Positions 28,604 through 39,770 are shown, counted from the first letter of the stretch. The stretch is 64,000 nucleotides of DNA from Gammaproteobacteria bacterium (GCA_013002025.1 JABDKW010000005.1:62001-126000), one strand, 5' to 3'. Translations and numbers: made by a program. Notes: generated from the sequence alone by a model not told the origin.

Positions 28604-29989
28604 GTGAAGCTCTACAACACCGAAACTAAAACGAAGCAGGAATTCGTTCCGCAAAATCCCGACCACGTCACCATGTATGTGTGTGGGCCAACCGTGTATG
28701 GGTACTCACACATTGGCAATGCTCGACCACCAGTGGTGTTTGATGTGCTTAGTCGCTTGCTGCGCCGTCTTTATCCGCGGGTCACCTATGCCAGAAACAT
28801 TACCGACATAGACGATAAAATCAATAAATCAGCGGCTGACGAAGGCGTTGATATCAGTGTGATTTCTGAGCGTTATACGCGCGCCTATCACGCTGACCTT
28901 GAGGCATTGGGCGTGTTGCCGCCAGATATTGAGCCCAAGGTTACCGATCACATAAATGAGATCTTCCAGATCATTCAACAATTGATTGATGCTGATCATG
29001 CTTATGAAGCTGACGGCCATGTGTTGTTTAGTGTGAACTCCTATGCTGGCTATGGTGAATTATCTAAACGATCTCCGGATGAATTGCTTGCTGGAGCCCG
29101 TGTCGACGTTGCCAGCTACAAGCGTGATGCAGGCGATTTCGTGCTGTGGAAACCATCGACAGATGATCAGCCCGGCTGGCACAGCCCGTGGGGCCGCGGT
29201 CGACCTGGTTGGCATATTGAGTGTTCGGCCATGAGTGCTGCGCATCTGGGGACCACATTGGATATTCATGGTGGCGGTCACGACCTGATCTTCCCGCACC
29301 ATGAGAATGAGCGAGCCCAGAGTGTTTGTGCGCACGGCGGTAAAATATTTGTGAAGTATTGGCTGCATAATGGCTTTGTCAATGTAGATAAGGAGAAAAT
29401 GTCCAAATCAGTTGGCAATGTTTTATTGATTCGGGATCTGCTCGATTCGGTACCCGGTGAAGCGATTCGTTATGTATTGCTCGGGGCTCATTATCGGGCA
29501 CCGCTGGATTGGAACGACGATGTCGTGACGCAGGCTCGTAATAGTCTTGATCGGTTGTACGGCGCGTTGCGGAAGTTGGCAGATGTGCCGCTGCCAGAAG
29601 GCGACCATGAGCATGTTCCAAGCGCATTTATTGCTGCGTTGCACGATGATCTAAATACCCCTCAAGCCTTGGCGGAGCTCTTCGCTCTGGCCAGACGAGC
29701 CAATTCAGAAACCGACCCCGTTGGTCTCAGCAAGATCAAAGCAGCCATGCTGCAGGCCGGTGAATTACTGGGTTTGTTACAACAAGACCCGCAACACTGG
29801 TTTGCAGGCACCAGCAGTACCGATGATGTTGCTGAAATTGACGCCCTTATCGAGCAACGGCTGGCCGCTCGCGCGGCTCAGGATTGGGCCTTGGCTGACC
29901 AGATTAGAGATGAGCTTGCCGCGCGGCATGTGGTATTGGAAGACGGTGCCGACGGTACTCGCTGGCGGATCGAGAAGCCGGTGTCGTGA
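28604..29989 (+). CDS. cysS: Cysteine--tRNA ligase
   Basis: This class I aminoacyl-tRNA synthetase has 461 residues. Zinc ligand C27 lies in YVCGPTVYGYSHIG together with the HIGH-type signature, further zinc ligands lie in WHIECSAMS and PHHENE, and KMSKS is at 265-269. The start is GTG (MKLYNTETKTK), which matches the family's usual N-terminus. The stop overlaps the start of sufE, indicating coupled translation. Confidence 0.97.
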   Translation: MKLYNTETKTKQEFVPQNPDHVTMYVCGPTVYGYSHIGNARPPVVFDVLSRLLRRLYPRVTYARNITDIDDKINKSAADEGVDISVISERYTRAYHADLEALGVLPPDIEPKVTDHINEIFQIIQQLIDADHAYEADGHVLFSVNSYAGYGELSKRSPDELLAGARVDVASYKRDAGDFVLWKPSTDDQPGWHSPWGRGRPGWHIECSAMSAAHLGTTLDIHGGGHDLIFPHHENERAQSVCAHGGKIFVKYWLHNGFVNVDKEKMSKSVGNVLLIRDLLDSVPGEAIRYVLLGAHYRAPLDWNDDVVTQARNSLDRLYGALRKLADVPLPEGDHEHVPSAFIAALHDDLNTPQALAELFALARRANSETDPVGLSKIKAAMLQAGELLGLLQQDPQHWFAGTSSTDDVAEIDALIEQRLAARAAQDWALADQIRDELAARHVVLEDGADGTRWRIEKPVS

Positions 29990-30408
29990 TGAGTGAGATT
30001 AGCGCTATCCAGCAGCAGCTGGTTGATGAATTCGCGATGTTCGATGACTGGATGGCAAGGTATGAACATGTGATTGATCTGGGTCGCCAATTGCCGGATT
30101 TTCCGGAGCAGTGGAAAACCGAGGCTAACCGAATCCGAGGTTGCCAGTCACAGGTGTGGCTTAATATGCAAATGGAAGATGATCGGCTGCGTATTGACGG
30201 GATTAGCGACGCCGCCATTGTCAGCGGTTTGATTGCTATCCTGTTGCGTGTTTACAGTGGCCAGAAGCCCGCGGACATCCTCGCCGCCAAACCGGATTTT
30301 GTGGCGGATATTGGCTTCACCGATCACTTAAGCCCCACTCGTAGCAATGGCCTGCACTCCATGATGCGTGCCATTTATCAGGGTGCCGGCCAATATCTGC
30401 AGGGTTAG
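29986..30408 (+). CDS. sufE: Cysteine desulfuration protein SufE
   Basis: SufE accepts sulfur from a cysteine desulfurase such as SufS for iron-sulfur cluster assembly. The 140-residue protein has the acceptor cysteine C53 in RIRGCQSQVW and the family pattern LPDFPEQWK and YSGQ. GTG at 29986 and ATG at 29989 are both possible starts and differ by one residue. No other suf genes are in the window; CsdE is a close relative that cannot be excluded. Confidence 0.88.
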   Translation: MMSEISAIQQQLVDEFAMFDDWMARYEHVIDLGRQLPDFPEQWKTEANRIRGCQSQVWLNMQMEDDRLRIDGISDAAIVSGLIAILLRVYSGQKPADILAAKPDFVADIGFTDHLSPTRSNGLHSMMRAIYQGAGQYLQG

Positions 30409-30454
30409 CGCCGCGGATCGATTCACGGTTACAGTTATCTGATTACTTTAGTGG

Positions 30455-30483
30455 GTGAAACCGGTTGCCCTTCTGGTTACAAT
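30455..30483 (+). promoter_or_regulatory. Candidate promoter for leuS
   Basis: GTGAAA (four of six) and TACAAT (five of six) are separated by 17 bases. Transcription would start about 87 bases before leuS. Confidence 0.3.
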
Positions 30484-30576
30484 CAGGCGCTTAATCCACG
30501 GCGACTCATACTTAACTAAATGTCGGCCGGCTGCCAAACTTTATTGTCCCACCACATCTGCTACTAACAACCCATT

Positions 30577-33168
30577 ATGTTGCCCAGCTACGACCCCCAG
30601 AAAATCGAAACCGAGGTGCAACGCGGCTGGTCCGAGCGAGGTGCTTTCATCGCCAGCGAAGACGATGAACGAGAGAAGTTTTACTGTCTGGAGATGTTTC
30701 CCTACCCCTCCGGCAAATTGCATATGGGGCATGTGCGTAATTACACCATCGGCGATGTAATTAGCCGTTACCAGACCATGCTGGGCAAGAATGTCCTGCA
30801 CCCAATGGGTTGGGATGCGTTCGGCTTGCCGGCTGAAAACGCCGCAATTCAGAACAAGACAGCGCCGGCCAAATGGACTCACGAAAACATCAAGCACATG
30901 CGCGCGCAACTGCAGCGCCTCGGGTTTAGCTATGACTGGAGCCGTGAGTTCGCGACCTGCGACCCGCAGTATTATCGCTGGGAGCAGTGGTTTTTTACCA
31001 AGTTGTATGAACGTGGTCTGGTGTATAAAAAAGAAGCCGAAGTGAATTGGGATCCCGTTGATAAAACAGTACTCGCCAATGAACAGGTAATTGATGGCCG
31101 CGGCTGGCGCTCCGGCGCGTTGGTTGAAAAGAAAAAAATTCCGCAGTGGTTCGTCCGCATAACCGATTATGCAGAGGAGTTACTCAGCAGCCTTGATGAC
31201 ATGGAAGGTTGGCCAGACTCGGTCAAAACCATGCAACGTAATTGGATTGGTAAATCCGTTGGTGCTGAAGTCCGATTTACGGTGGCGGGTCAGGAGGACC
31301 TGGCGGTGTTCACCACCCGCCCTGATACCTTGCTGGGTGTGACTTATCTGGCGGTGGCGGCTGACCATCCGCTGACCATTGCGGCGGCACAAAATAAGCC
31401 GGAAGTCGCAGCGTTTCGCCAACAGTGCCAACAAAGCTCGACCGCCGAGGCCGACCTTGAAACCATGGAAAAGCTGGGGATTGCTCTCGACATTGAGGCG
31501 GTGCACCCGATCAGTGGAGAATCGATTCCGGTATGGTGCGCGAATTTCGTACTGATGAGTTATGGTACCGGCGCTGTCATGGCGGTGCCCGCCCACGACC
31601 AGCGTGACTATGAGTTTGCCACCAAGTATGGCATCGACATCAAGCCGGTGATCTACCCGCTGGAAGGTGATTTAGATATCAGCGAACAGGCCTATGTGGA
31701 GTATGGTGAGTTGCGCAACTCCGGCCAATTCGACGGGCTGAGTTCCGCGCAAGCCATCACCGATATCACAGCATGGCTAGTGAGTAATGGCCTCGGTGAA
31801 AAGCGCGTAAATTATCGTTTGCGGGATTGGGGCGTATCGCGACAGCGTTACTGGGGGTGCCCGATACCGATGATTTACGATGCCGATGGCAAAGCCCACG
31901 CGGCGCCTGAATTTCCGGTTGAACTACCCACCGATGTCGTGATGGACGGGGTTGGCTCGCCAATTAAAAAAATGGCCTCCTTCATTGACACCATAGATCC
32001 AGTCAACGGTGGGCCAGCCAGCCGGGAAACCGATACGTTTGATACGTTTTTCGAATCGTCCTGGTATTACGCTCGATATTGTTGTCCGGATCTGAGTACC
32101 GCCATGCTAGACCAACGGGCCAATTATTGGCTGCCAGTGGATCAATACATTGGCGGTATAGAGCATGCGGTTATGCACCTCTTATATGCGCGATTTTTTC
32201 ACAAGCTGATGCGTGACGTGGGATTGCTCGATTCGGATGAACCCTTTAAACGTCTGTTGACCCAGGGCATGGTGATTGCAGAGACCTATCTGCGGCGTGA
32301 CGAAAACGGTAAAACGGAGTATTTCAACCCCGACGATGTTGAGGTCAGCATCGATGAGAAGGGCGTGATTACTGGTGCGGTATTGAAATCTGATGGGGCA
32401 CCGGTTGAAATCGGCCCGGTCGAAAAAATGTCGAAATCCAAAAATAATGGAGTCGACCCGCAAAGCATGATTGATAAATACGGTGCTGATACGGTGCGCC
32501 TGTTTACCATGTTTGCTGCGCCGCCGGATCAGTCGCTGGAGTGGAACGATGATGCCATCGCAGGGGCGTCACGATTTCTACGCCGGGTGTGGAACTTGTT
32601 TGCTGCCCACGCCGAAACATTGCGCGAGACCGGTTTAAAACCTCAGGCCCAGTTGCAGACTGACTGCGCGTCGGTAAAGGCGAGCCGCCTGACTATTCAC
32701 ACGCTGGTGCAGCGCGCCGCCCGCGACTACCAACGGCAGCAATTCAACACTGTGGTCGCCGCTGCCATGGAATTAACCAACGCCGCCGAGAAAACAGATT
32801 GGGCCGCAATGGGAGATCAGGCGCCGCTCGTATTGTCGGAGCTTTGTTTCAATTTATTGAAAATATTAGCGCCGGTGACACCACATTTGTGCGAGCAGTT
32901 ATGGTCGGAATTCGGCGATCAGAATAGCGCGCTGACCGAAGGTTGGTTGCAGGTCGATGACACCGCATTGGTGCGCGACGAGATAAACTATGTGGTGCAG
33001 GTAAACGGGAAGTTGCGTGGCAAGATAAGCGTCGCCGCAGATGCCGCATCCGCTGATATTGAACAATTGGCTCAGGAGGACGCCAATGTACAAAAATTTC
33101 TGGACGGGCTTACGGTTCGGAAAATCATTGTGGTGCCGGGCAAACTGGTCAATATTGTTGCGAATTAG
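30577..33168 (+). CDS. leuS: Leucine--tRNA ligase
   Basis: The 863-residue class I synthetase is of full bacterial length. The HIGH motif appears as HMGH at 49-52 in [16 protein letters not shown]. The CP1 editing domain spans about 220-410 ([32 protein letters not shown]), and KMSKS is at 617-621 in [14 protein letters not shown]. It is the first of a run of genes (leuS-lptE-holA) conserved in gammaproteobacteria. Confidence 0.97.
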   Translation: MLPSYDPQKIETEVQRGWSERGAFIASEDDEREKFYCLEMFPYPSGKLHMGHVRNYTIGDVISRYQTMLGKNVLHPMGWDAFGLPAENAAIQNKTAPAKWTHENIKHMRAQLQRLGFSYDWSREFATCDPQYYRWEQWFFTKLYERGLVYKKEAEVNWDPVDKTVLANEQVIDGRGWRSGALVEKKKIPQWFVRITDYAEELLSSLDDMEGWPDSVKTMQRNWIGKSVGAEVRFTVAGQEDLAVFTTRPDTLLGVTYLAVAADHPLTIAAAQNKPEVAAFRQQCQQSSTAEADLETMEKLGIALDIEAVHPISGESIPVWCANFVLMSYGTGAVMAVPAHDQRDYEFATKYGIDIKPVIYPLEGDLDISEQAYVEYGELRNSGQFDGLSSAQAITDITAWLVSNGLGEKRVNYRLRDWGVSRQRYWGCPIPMIYDADGKAHAAPEFPVELPTDVVMDGVGSPIKKMASFIDTIDPVNGGPASRETDTFDTFFESSWYYARYCCPDLSTAMLDQRANYWLPVDQYIGGIEHAVMHLLYARFFHKLMRDVGLLDSDEPFKRLLTQGMVIAETYLRRDENGKTEYFNPDDVEVSIDEKGVITGAVLKSDGAPVEIGPVEKMSKSKNNGVDPQSMIDKYGADTVRLFTMFAAPPDQSLEWNDDAIAGASRFLRRVWNLFAAHAETLRETGLKPQAQLQTDCASVKASRLTIHTLVQRAARDYQRQQFNTVVAAAMELTNAAEKTDWAAMGDQAPLVLSELCFNLLKILAPVTPHLCEQLWSEFGDQNSALTEGWLQVDDTALVRDEINYVVQVNGKLRGKISVAADAASADIEQLAQEDANVQKFLDGLTVRKIIVVPGKLVNIVAN

Positions 33169-33252
33169 TCGTGCAAAGCGGCGCCATAGGATAAAATTAC
33201 CTCTTAACCTGAATAACAGCGAGTCTCTCCTCGACACCATCCGGACCACACT

Positions 33253-33762
33253 ATGCTCAAGCGCCAGCTGCCAACTCCATTGAAAACACTGTTATTTCTG
33301 TCAATCGTACTTAGCGTGAGCGCCTGCGGGTTTCACTTGCGCGGGAATATTCCACTGCCTAGCGGAATTCAGAATATGTACGTTGAGGCCCCTGCGGGAA
33401 CCTTTAAGGATCAATTAGAAGAAGTATTGACAAACGGCGGTGCTCAACTGGCCAGTGCGCCAGCAGGCGCCGATGTTATTTTGAATGTGCGTAAGGCAGC
33501 CACTAACCGTACTGTCGGCACTTTGGATGAGCGCGCTAAAGCCAGCAGCTACAACCTTCGCTTTAGAGTTAGTTACACGCTGGACACGCTTGATAAGAAG
33601 CAGCTGCGCAAGGCCACCTTGGTGGAAACTCGACGCTACAATTTCGATCCCGAACTGGTAATCGAGTCGGAAGCGGAAGAAGCCGAACTGCAGCAGGACA
33701 TGGAGCAGGCCATTGCGTTGCGCATGATGCGACAACTCTCTACCGTAACCGATTTGCAATAA
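33253..33762 (+). CDS. lptE: LPS-assembly lipoprotein LptE
   Basis: LptE plugs the LptD barrel that inserts lipopolysaccharide into the outer membrane. The 169-residue precursor has a lipoprotein signal with lipobox LSVSAC (C25), directly followed by GFHLRG, the hallmark start of mature LptE. Position between leuS and holA is conserved. Confidence 0.94.
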   Translation: MLKRQLPTPLKTLLFLSIVLSVSACGFHLRGNIPLPSGIQNMYVEAPAGTFKDQLEEVLTNGGAQLASAPAGADVILNVRKAATNRTVGTLDERAKASSYNLRFRVSYTLDTLDKKQLRKATLVETRRYNFDPELVIESEAEEAELQQDMEQAIALRMMRQLSTVTDLQ

Positions 33763-33850
33763 CGCGGCCCGTCGCAGCGAAGCTAGCCGATAAATTAACG
33801 CAGACTTCGGCAGAACTCGCTATTGGCGCAATGTCCTTACTACCCGAATA

Positions 33851-34891
33851 ATGAAAGTTGAGCTGCAGGAACTGAGCCGCAAATTACAGGCCAGTGGTGC
33901 GCAAAACCTGCCCAAGATCATCCTCATCAATGGTAACGAAGCGTTGCTCATAGAGGAGGCTCTGGATCAGTTGCGCAGCGCATTGCAATCCATGGGCTTT
34001 GCTGAGCGTCTCAAATATCAGCTGGAAGCCGGTTTCGACTGGAGTCAGCTGACCGGTGTAGGTGCTGCAATGTCATTGTTTTCAGAGCGGCGGTTGATCG
34101 AGTTTCGGGTGCCCAAATCCCTGGGCGCGCCCGGCACCAAAGCCCTGACCGAGTATTGTAATAATCCGCCGGTTGATGACCTTCTAGTGGTCATTATGCC
34201 GGCTTTGGATAAACGTCAACGACAGGCTAAATGGGCTAAGTTGGTTGAATCCACCGGTTGGATGGTGGACTGTTATGACATTTCCGCACAACAGTTTCCG
34301 GCGTGGCTTAAGCAACGCCTGCAGAGTCGCTCGCTGCGCATTGAGGGCGGTGTGATTGAATTGCTGTGCCAGCAATTGGAAGGCAATGTGTTGGCGGCGG
34401 CCCAGGAGATCGACAAACTGCAGGTGCTTGCAGAAAACGGAGCCGTCACGCTGCAGTTGGTAAAAGACAGTCTTGCCGATCAGGCTCGGTTTGATGTGTA
34501 TGCACTCAGTGATGTTTGCCTGGCCGGGGATTTTGCTCGCGCCGTGAGAATCAAGAATCGATTGCAATCCGAAGGTGTTGAACCAGTCATCGTAGTGTGG
34601 GCACTGGTGCGGGAGATCCGCACACTGGCACAATTATCGGCCGCATTGCAGGCCGGTCAAAATCGTGCGCAGTTGTTTCAGCAACTGCGCATTTGGCGCA
34701 AGCGGGAACCATTAGTTAACGCGGCATTGCACCGGCTCAGCGCCAGCCAATTTGCCGGTCTGTTGCAACAAGCTGCGCAGCTTGATCAAACGGTGAAGGG
34801 GCAGCGTGCGGCTGTGGGCTCACTATGGCATCAAATCGAGCAGCTCTGTGCGGAGCTATGTAATGTGGCGCTGGTGCCAAAAGCATCTTAA
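33851..34891 (+). CDS. holA: DNA polymerase III subunit delta
   Basis: HolA is the clamp-loader delta subunit that opens the beta clamp. The 346-residue length is typical. The protein shows the degenerate AAA+ region ([20 protein letters not shown]), the beta-clamp-contacting segment ([20 protein letters not shown]-like, here [16 protein letters not shown]) and the C-terminal helical collar ([18 protein letters not shown]). The proA start follows 19 bases after its stop. Confidence 0.94.
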   Translation: MKVELQELSRKLQASGAQNLPKIILINGNEALLIEEALDQLRSALQSMGFAERLKYQLEAGFDWSQLTGVGAAMSLFSERRLIEFRVPKSLGAPGTKALTEYCNNPPVDDLLVVIMPALDKRQRQAKWAKLVESTGWMVDCYDISAQQFPAWLKQRLQSRSLRIEGGVIELLCQQLEGNVLAAAQEIDKLQVLAENGAVTLQLVKDSLADQARFDVYALSDVCLAGDFARAVRIKNRLQSEGVEPVIVVWALVREIRTLAQLSAALQAGQNRAQLFQQLRIWRKREPLVNAALHRLSASQFAGLLQQAAQLDQTVKGQRAAVGSLWHQIEQLCAELCNVALVPKAS

Positions 34892-34910
34892 TCCCAAGAA
34901 CCCAAGCCAT

Positions 34911-36173
34911 ATGAACTTACAGGAATATATGACTCAGTTGGGCCAGCAGGCCAAAACGGTGTCGCGGCAGTTGGCGGCCGCTTCCGGCGCAGAAAAAAAT
35001 GCTGCTCTGCTGGCCATCTCTGATGCACTGGAGTCTGATTGCCAGAGCTTATTGGCGGCCAATCAAAAAGATATGCAGGCGGCCAGCTCTGCTGGCTTAG
35101 ACTCTGCCCTATTAGATCGACTGCAGTTAACCGAAGGCGGTATTGCCGCCATGGCCGAGGGTTGCCGACAGGTGGCCGCGCTGCCCGACCCGATAGGTGA
35201 GGTCAGTGATTTGCGTTATCGGCCCTCCGGCATCCAGGTCGGCAAGATGAGAGTGCCGCTTGGTGTGATTGGAATAATCTATGAATCACGGCCTAACGTT
35301 ACGGTTGACGCTGCTGCGCTGTGCTTAAAATCAGGCAATGCCACGATTTTGCGGGGTGGGTCAGAGGCGATAAATTCCAATTTGGCCATTGCGGGCTGCA
35401 TCAAGCGCGGCCTCGAAGATGCTGGTATTCCCACAACGGCCGTACAAATTCTTAATACCACCGACCGGGCTGCGGTGGGTGAGATGATCACCATGCAAGA
35501 GCATATCGATGTGATCGTGCCGCGTGGAGGCAAGGGTCTGATCGAGCGCATTAGCAAGAATGCAAACATTCCGGTGATTAAACATTTGGACGGCAATTGC
35601 CATGTCTATATTGATCGCGACGCGGATTTAGCGAAAGCACATGCAATCGCATTCAATGCCAAGACGCATCGCTATGGTGTGTGTAATGCCATGGAGACCT
35701 TGCTGGTACACGCCGCAGTCGCCGATCAAATTCTGCCACAATTATGCGCAGATTATGCGGCACACGGCGTGCAACTTCGCGGCTGTGAAGTAACCCGCAG
35801 TATCGTTAACGATACTGCAATTGAGGAAGCCAATCAGAGTGACTGGGAAGCAGAGTATCTGGCACCCATTTTAGCGATCAAGGTGGTGCCTGATTTCAAT
35901 GCCGCGGTGCAGCACATCGCTGACTATAGTTCGGGACATACCGAAAGTATCGTCACAGAGAGTTACAGCCGTGGCCGCGCTTTTCTGCGTGATGTAGACT
36001 CAAGCTCCGTCATGATTAATGCCTCGACTCGTTTTGCCGATGGTTTCGAATATGGTCTGGGGGCGGAAATCGGGATCAGTACTGATAAGCTGCACGCCCG
36101 GGGACCGGTCGGTTTGGAAGGGCTGACATCGCAAAAGTATGTGGTATTCGGTGACGGCCAGATTCGACAATAA
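34911..36173 (+). CDS. proA: Gamma-glutamyl phosphate reductase
   Basis: ProA reduces gamma-glutamyl phosphate to glutamate semialdehyde, the second step of proline synthesis. From the ATG at 34911 the protein has 420 residues, the usual length; a longer frame opening inside holA is unlikely. Signatures are [26 protein letters not shown] and the catalytic cysteine in [12 protein letters not shown]. proB is not adjacent. Confidence 0.96.
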   Translation: MNLQEYMTQLGQQAKTVSRQLAAASGAEKNAALLAISDALESDCQSLLAANQKDMQAASSAGLDSALLDRLQLTEGGIAAMAEGCRQVAALPDPIGEVSDLRYRPSGIQVGKMRVPLGVIGIIYESRPNVTVDAAALCLKSGNATILRGGSEAINSNLAIAGCIKRGLEDAGIPTTAVQILNTTDRAAVGEMITMQEHIDVIVPRGGKGLIERISKNANIPVIKHLDGNCHVYIDRDADLAKAHAIAFNAKTHRYGVCNAMETLLVHAAVADQILPQLCADYAAHGVQLRGCEVTRSIVNDTAIEEANQSDWEAEYLAPILAIKVVPDFNAAVQHIADYSSGHTESIVTESYSRGRAFLRDVDSSSVMINASTRFADGFEYGLGAEIGISTDKLHARGPVGLEGLTSQKYVVFGDGQIRQ

Positions 36174-36216
36174 ATGATGCCCTGCTACCTGCAACAGCTG
36201 TCGCGGAATTGAAATC

Positions 36217-37224
36217 GTGATCGGTATATTTGGTGGCACTTTTGATCCAATACACAGAGGGCATACCGGCGCTGTGAGTGAACTCTGCCGGGCGTTTTCA
36301 TTGCAATCGGTTCACTGGGTATTAAGTGCCCGCCCACCACATAAAGGAGAAATCGGCGCCAATATAGAACAGCGTCTGGCTATGCTGCGCATTGCGCTGC
36401 AATCTACCCCCGAGTTTGTGGTGGACGAGCGGGAAGTCAGCCGGCCTCAAAAATCATACACCTATGACACGGTGCAAGAGTTCCGCAAGGAGTTCTCCGG
36501 CCAGACCTTGGGTCTGATTATCGGCACTGACAGCTTGCTGCAATTCCACAAATGGTATCGCTATAAAGAACTTATTGAGCAGGTGCATTTACTGATTTTG
36601 CGACGCCCCGGTTATGACGCCACCGTGCCGCTTGAGTTTGCTGATAGGCTGGTGTCAACTGCGGCCGAGTTAACCCAGTATCAGGCTGGAAAAATAGCCC
36701 TGTATGAGGACAGTGAATTTGATATATCATCCAGCGCCATTCGCGAGCTACTGGCCGTGGCGAATCGAGATGCCACCACAAAGGCGCAGCTTGAAGAGCT
36801 CCTCGAGCCACAAATACTTGCCTATATTGAACAACATCAGCTATATGAAAACAAATATATGAACCCAACCGAACTTAAAGAGCAGGTCGTTAGCGCGCTG
36901 GAAGACATCAAAGGTCAGGACATCAAGGTGCTGGATATCGCCGAGATATCAGATTTTGCTGATTTTATGGTGGTGGTAAGTGGTACCTCAGATACTCATG
37001 TGAGGGCGCTGGCGCGGGAGGCCTCAGACCGCTTGCGTAAACAGGGCGTAAACCCGTTAAACGAAGATGGGGCAGACTTGGGTGAGTGGGTGTTAGTGGA
37101 TTTTGGCGACGTGGTTTTACACGTGATGCGACCTGAGGTTAGGGACTATTACGACCTCGAAAAATTGTGGGATGAAGACGTGCGCGACATGGTGAAAGCA
37201 CACCGCGAAACCCAGGACGACTAA
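36217..37224 (+). CDS. nadD-rsfS: Fused nicotinate-nucleotide adenylyltransferase NadD and ribosomal silencing factor RsfS
   Basis: One uninterrupted frame of 335 codons encodes two proteins that are normally separate neighbours. Residues 1 to about 213 are NadD: the nucleotidyltransferase motif GGTFDPIHRGH, then SARPPHKG, IIGTDSLLQFHKWYRY and ISSSAIRELL. Residues 215-335 are a full-length RsfS, which blocks 50S-30S joining: VLDIAEISDFADFMVVVSG, GEWVLVDFGDVVLHVM and YYDLEKLW. An ATG at 36859 sits at the junction but has no clear ribosome binding site, so RsfS may be made only as a fusion. The gene starts at GTG. rlmH follows, as in the usual nadD-rsfS-rlmH order. Confidence 0.93.
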   Translation: MIGIFGGTFDPIHRGHTGAVSELCRAFSLQSVHWVLSARPPHKGEIGANIEQRLAMLRIALQSTPEFVVDEREVSRPQKSYTYDTVQEFRKEFSGQTLGLIIGTDSLLQFHKWYRYKELIEQVHLLILRRPGYDATVPLEFADRLVSTAAELTQYQAGKIALYEDSEFDISSSAIRELLAVANRDATTKAQLEELLEPQILAYIEQHQLYENKYMNPTELKEQVVSALEDIKGQDIKVLDIAEISDFADFMVVVSGTSDTHVRALAREASDRLRKQGVNPLNEDGADLGEWVLVDFGDVVLHVMRPEVRDYYDLEKLWDEDVRDMVKAHRETQDD

Positions 37225-37244
37225 CCCGGGTTGCCGCCGCCGCG

Positions 37245-37721
37245 ATGAAAATAAAAATCATTGCCGTCGGGACGCGCATGCCCGTGTGGGTGGATCAGGC
37301 ATTTCATGAATATGCGCAGAGAATGCCCCAAATTGCACAACTGGAGTTGCACGAAGTTGTCGCCAAAAAGCGAGGCAAGAATTCTGATACCGGTAAAATT
37401 CTGCAGCAGGAAGCAGCATTGATTGACGCCGCATTACCGGCCGGGTATTTGCCGATTGCGCTGGACCGACAGGGGCGACAATTAGATACGCAGACGCTGG
37501 CAGCTAAGCTGCAATCATGGATTGATAATTCTCAGAATGTGGCCCTGCTGATTGGTGGGCCGGAGGGGATAGCGCCAAACTACCTGGCTGCTATTAATAC
37601 CAAGTGGTCATTGTCTGCCATGACCTTCGCACACCCGGTGGTGAGGGTGATGTTGGCAGAACAATTATATCGGGCATGGAGCATTAATGCCGGGCTACCC
37701 TATCATCGGGGCGAGCCATGA
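37245..37721 (+). CDS. rlmH: 23S rRNA pseudouridine-1915 N3-methyltransferase RlmH
   Basis: RlmH is a SPOUT-family methyltransferase that modifies pseudouridine 1915 of 23S rRNA. The 158-residue protein has the SAM knot motif LLIGGPEGI and ends in the characteristic LPYHRGEP. Its last four bases (ATGA) overlap the maf start. Confidence 0.96.
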   Translation: MKIKIIAVGTRMPVWVDQAFHEYAQRMPQIAQLELHEVVAKKRGKNSDTGKILQQEAALIDAALPAGYLPIALDRQGRQLDTQTLAAKLQSWIDNSQNVALLIGGPEGIAPNYLAAINTKWSLSAMTFAHPVVRVMLAEQLYRAWSINAGLPYHRGEP

Positions 37722-38302
37722 GTATTGTGCGACCTGAATTGGTGCTGGCATCGGCCTCGCCTCGCAGACGCGAATTATTGTCGCAAATGGGGGTCGTATT
37801 TTCAGTGCAGCCGGTCGATATCGATGAATCCCGGCGAGGGACTGAAACGGCGGCCCAAATGGTCCAGCGTTTGGCCTTGGAAAAAGCCTCTGTGGTAGCA
37901 CGGCAGGCGAGAGATGCCGTTGCGGTTCTAGCCGCCGACACCATTGTTACACAGAATGACCAGGTCTTTGGCAAACCGCAGGGTCGACAGCAAGCGCAGG
38001 CCATGTGGCGGCAATTGGCCGCTACAAAACATCAGGTTCTCACTGCCGTGGCGCTAATCTATCAGGACTCTGAATTGCAGCGGCTGGTCAGCACCGAGGT
38101 GTCGTTTGGCCCAATCAGTACAGCGCAAATGGCGCGTTATTGGGACACTGGCGAACCAGGCGATAAAGCAGGCGGCTACGCCATACAGGGGCTGGCGTCG
38201 GCTTGGGTGACTGGTATAGAGGGCAGTTATTCCAATGTTGTTGGTTTGCCTCTGTTTGAGGTCAATGATTTGCTGCGAACGGTAGGGCATCAGTGGCTCT
38301 AG
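37718..38302 (+). CDS. maf: Maf family nucleotide pyrophosphatase
   Basis: Maf proteins hydrolyse non-canonical or excess nucleoside triphosphates. The 194-residue protein has the N-terminal SASPRRRELL loop, the metal-binding ADTIV segment, and the C-terminal GEPGDKAGGYAIQG motif. The sequence suits the YhdE subgroup (dTTP/UTP pyrophosphatase), and maf-rng adjacency matches yhdE-rng in Escherichia coli. Its 3' end overlaps the rng start by 10 bases. Confidence 0.93.
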   Translation: MSIVRPELVLASASPRRRELLSQMGVVFSVQPVDIDESRRGTETAAQMVQRLALEKASVVARQARDAVAVLAADTIVTQNDQVFGKPQGRQQAQAMWRQLAATKHQVLTAVALIYQDSELQRLVSTEVSFGPISTAQMARYWDTGEPGDKAGGYAIQGLASAWVTGIEGSYSNVVGLPLFEVNDLLRTVGHQWL

Positions 38303-39762
38303 TACGCGAGATACTGGTTAATATTACCGGTGGGGAGCAGAGAGTCGCCACTTTACTGAATGGCGAACTACAGGCCCTGGAGATCGAACGCCGCTCGGAG
38401 GCATTCCGAAAGGGCACGATCTGTCTAGCTCGCGTGGTGCGAATCGTGCCCGGCATGCAAGCTGCTTTTATGGATATCGGCAGGCAGAAAAATGGTTTCC
38501 TGCATGTCACAGATGTGCGTCGAAACGAGGTCGCGTTGGCGGCTGATCAAGCTCAGTTGCCGATACAAAAATTATTGCATGATGGCCAGACGTTTCCGGT
38601 GCAAGTATTGCAGGATGAACGGGGCGATAAGGGTGCTCGCCTATCCATGGATCTGTGTATTGCAGATTCTTTATTGGTGCTTAAACCACAGTCTTGTGGA
38701 GTTTCAATCTCAAATAAAATTAGCGACGCATCTGAGCAATCGCGCCTGTTTAATCTTTTGTCCGCTGCGCTAGCATTAGAAACCGATTCTCTGGGGCTGA
38801 TCGCCCGCACCCGGGCCGCGCAGGCGAACGATACTCAACTAAAACAACAATTGGCGTTGGTGTTATCGCAATGGCGCCAGATCGAACTGCAGTGCAGCAC
38901 TGTGCAAGTCGGCACACCATTGTGGCAGGAACCCGATCTCCTGCAGCGCAGCCTGCGCAGAGCGGCCGATGGCGTTAGCACGCTGGTACGAATTGATTCT
39001 CAGACTGTTTATATGGACACCCAACAGTGGCTAAGTAACCAGGCCGGTATGAATAATGTCACCGTTGACATGTATGCCAGCCCTACCGCCGTGTTCGATC
39101 TTTATGACACTGAGCAAAAACTGAACGGATTGTTGCTGCGCGAGGTGCCCTTGCCAAGTGGCGCATCGATGGTGATTGACAACACCGAGGCGTTAGTCGT
39201 AGTCGATGTGAACTCTGCAGCGAACCTCGGCCGGGCTAACCCGGATGTATTATTGCAGAGCAATCTGGAAGCGGCTGAGGAGTTAGTCAGGCAGCTAAGA
39301 TTGCGCAATATTGGCGGCATTATTGTGGTTGATTTCATTAATCTCGACAGTACCGACGCGCGTCAGACCTTGCTCAGCACTTTGAACCAACATTTAAAGT
39401 CCGACGGGTCGTGCAGCACAGCGCAACGGATTTCTCCGCTCGGCCTGGTGGAGTTCAGCCGGCGCCATCAAGGTCCTCCACTGCAACGGCAATTATGCCA
39501 ACCCTGTACTGCCTGCGGTAGCCCCAACGGAACCCCGCAGCGCAATAGCCTGACCATCCTGTTCGACATAATGCGTGCGGTGGTCAAAGTCTCAATTGAT
39601 GGTAATAATCCGGCCACAACCTTGCACGCCCACCCTGTTATTATTGAGATGTTAAAAACCAGTGAGAGCAAATCCCTCGAGGAAATTGAAAACTTGATAG
39701 GCCAATCATTGTCGCTGGAGGCTGATGCCGCGCTGGCGCGCGATGACTACCGCATTAAGTAA
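38293..39762 (+). CDS. rng: Ribonuclease G
   Basis: RNase G is a single-strand endoribonuclease that matures the 16S rRNA 5' end. The 489-residue protein has an S1-like domain near the start (VVRIVPGMQAAFMDIG), catalytic Asp segments LVVVDVNSA and IIVVDFINLD, and the zinc-link cysteines in CQPCTACG. It starts at a GTG inside the maf 3' end. The length and lack of a long C-terminal scaffold separate it from RNase E. Confidence 0.96.
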   Translation: MALVREILVNITGGEQRVATLLNGELQALEIERRSEAFRKGTICLARVVRIVPGMQAAFMDIGRQKNGFLHVTDVRRNEVALAADQAQLPIQKLLHDGQTFPVQVLQDERGDKGARLSMDLCIADSLLVLKPQSCGVSISNKISDASEQSRLFNLLSAALALETDSLGLIARTRAAQANDTQLKQQLALVLSQWRQIELQCSTVQVGTPLWQEPDLLQRSLRRAADGVSTLVRIDSQTVYMDTQQWLSNQAGMNNVTVDMYASPTAVFDLYDTEQKLNGLLLREVPLPSGASMVIDNTEALVVVDVNSAANLGRANPDVLLQSNLEAAEELVRQLRLRNIGGIIVVDFINLDSTDARQTLLSTLNQHLKSDGSCSTAQRISPLGLVEFSRRHQGPPLQRQLCQPCTACGSPNGTPQRNSLTILFDIMRAVVKVSIDGNNPATTLHAHPVIIEMLKTSESKSLEEIENLIGQSLSLEADAALARDDYRIK

Positions 39763-39770
39763 AGCCACCG

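Noticed and set aside
34806-34910. Longer proA frame that begins inside holA
   Set aside because: The added 35 residues have no counterpart in ProA, and the ATG at 34911 gives the standard length.
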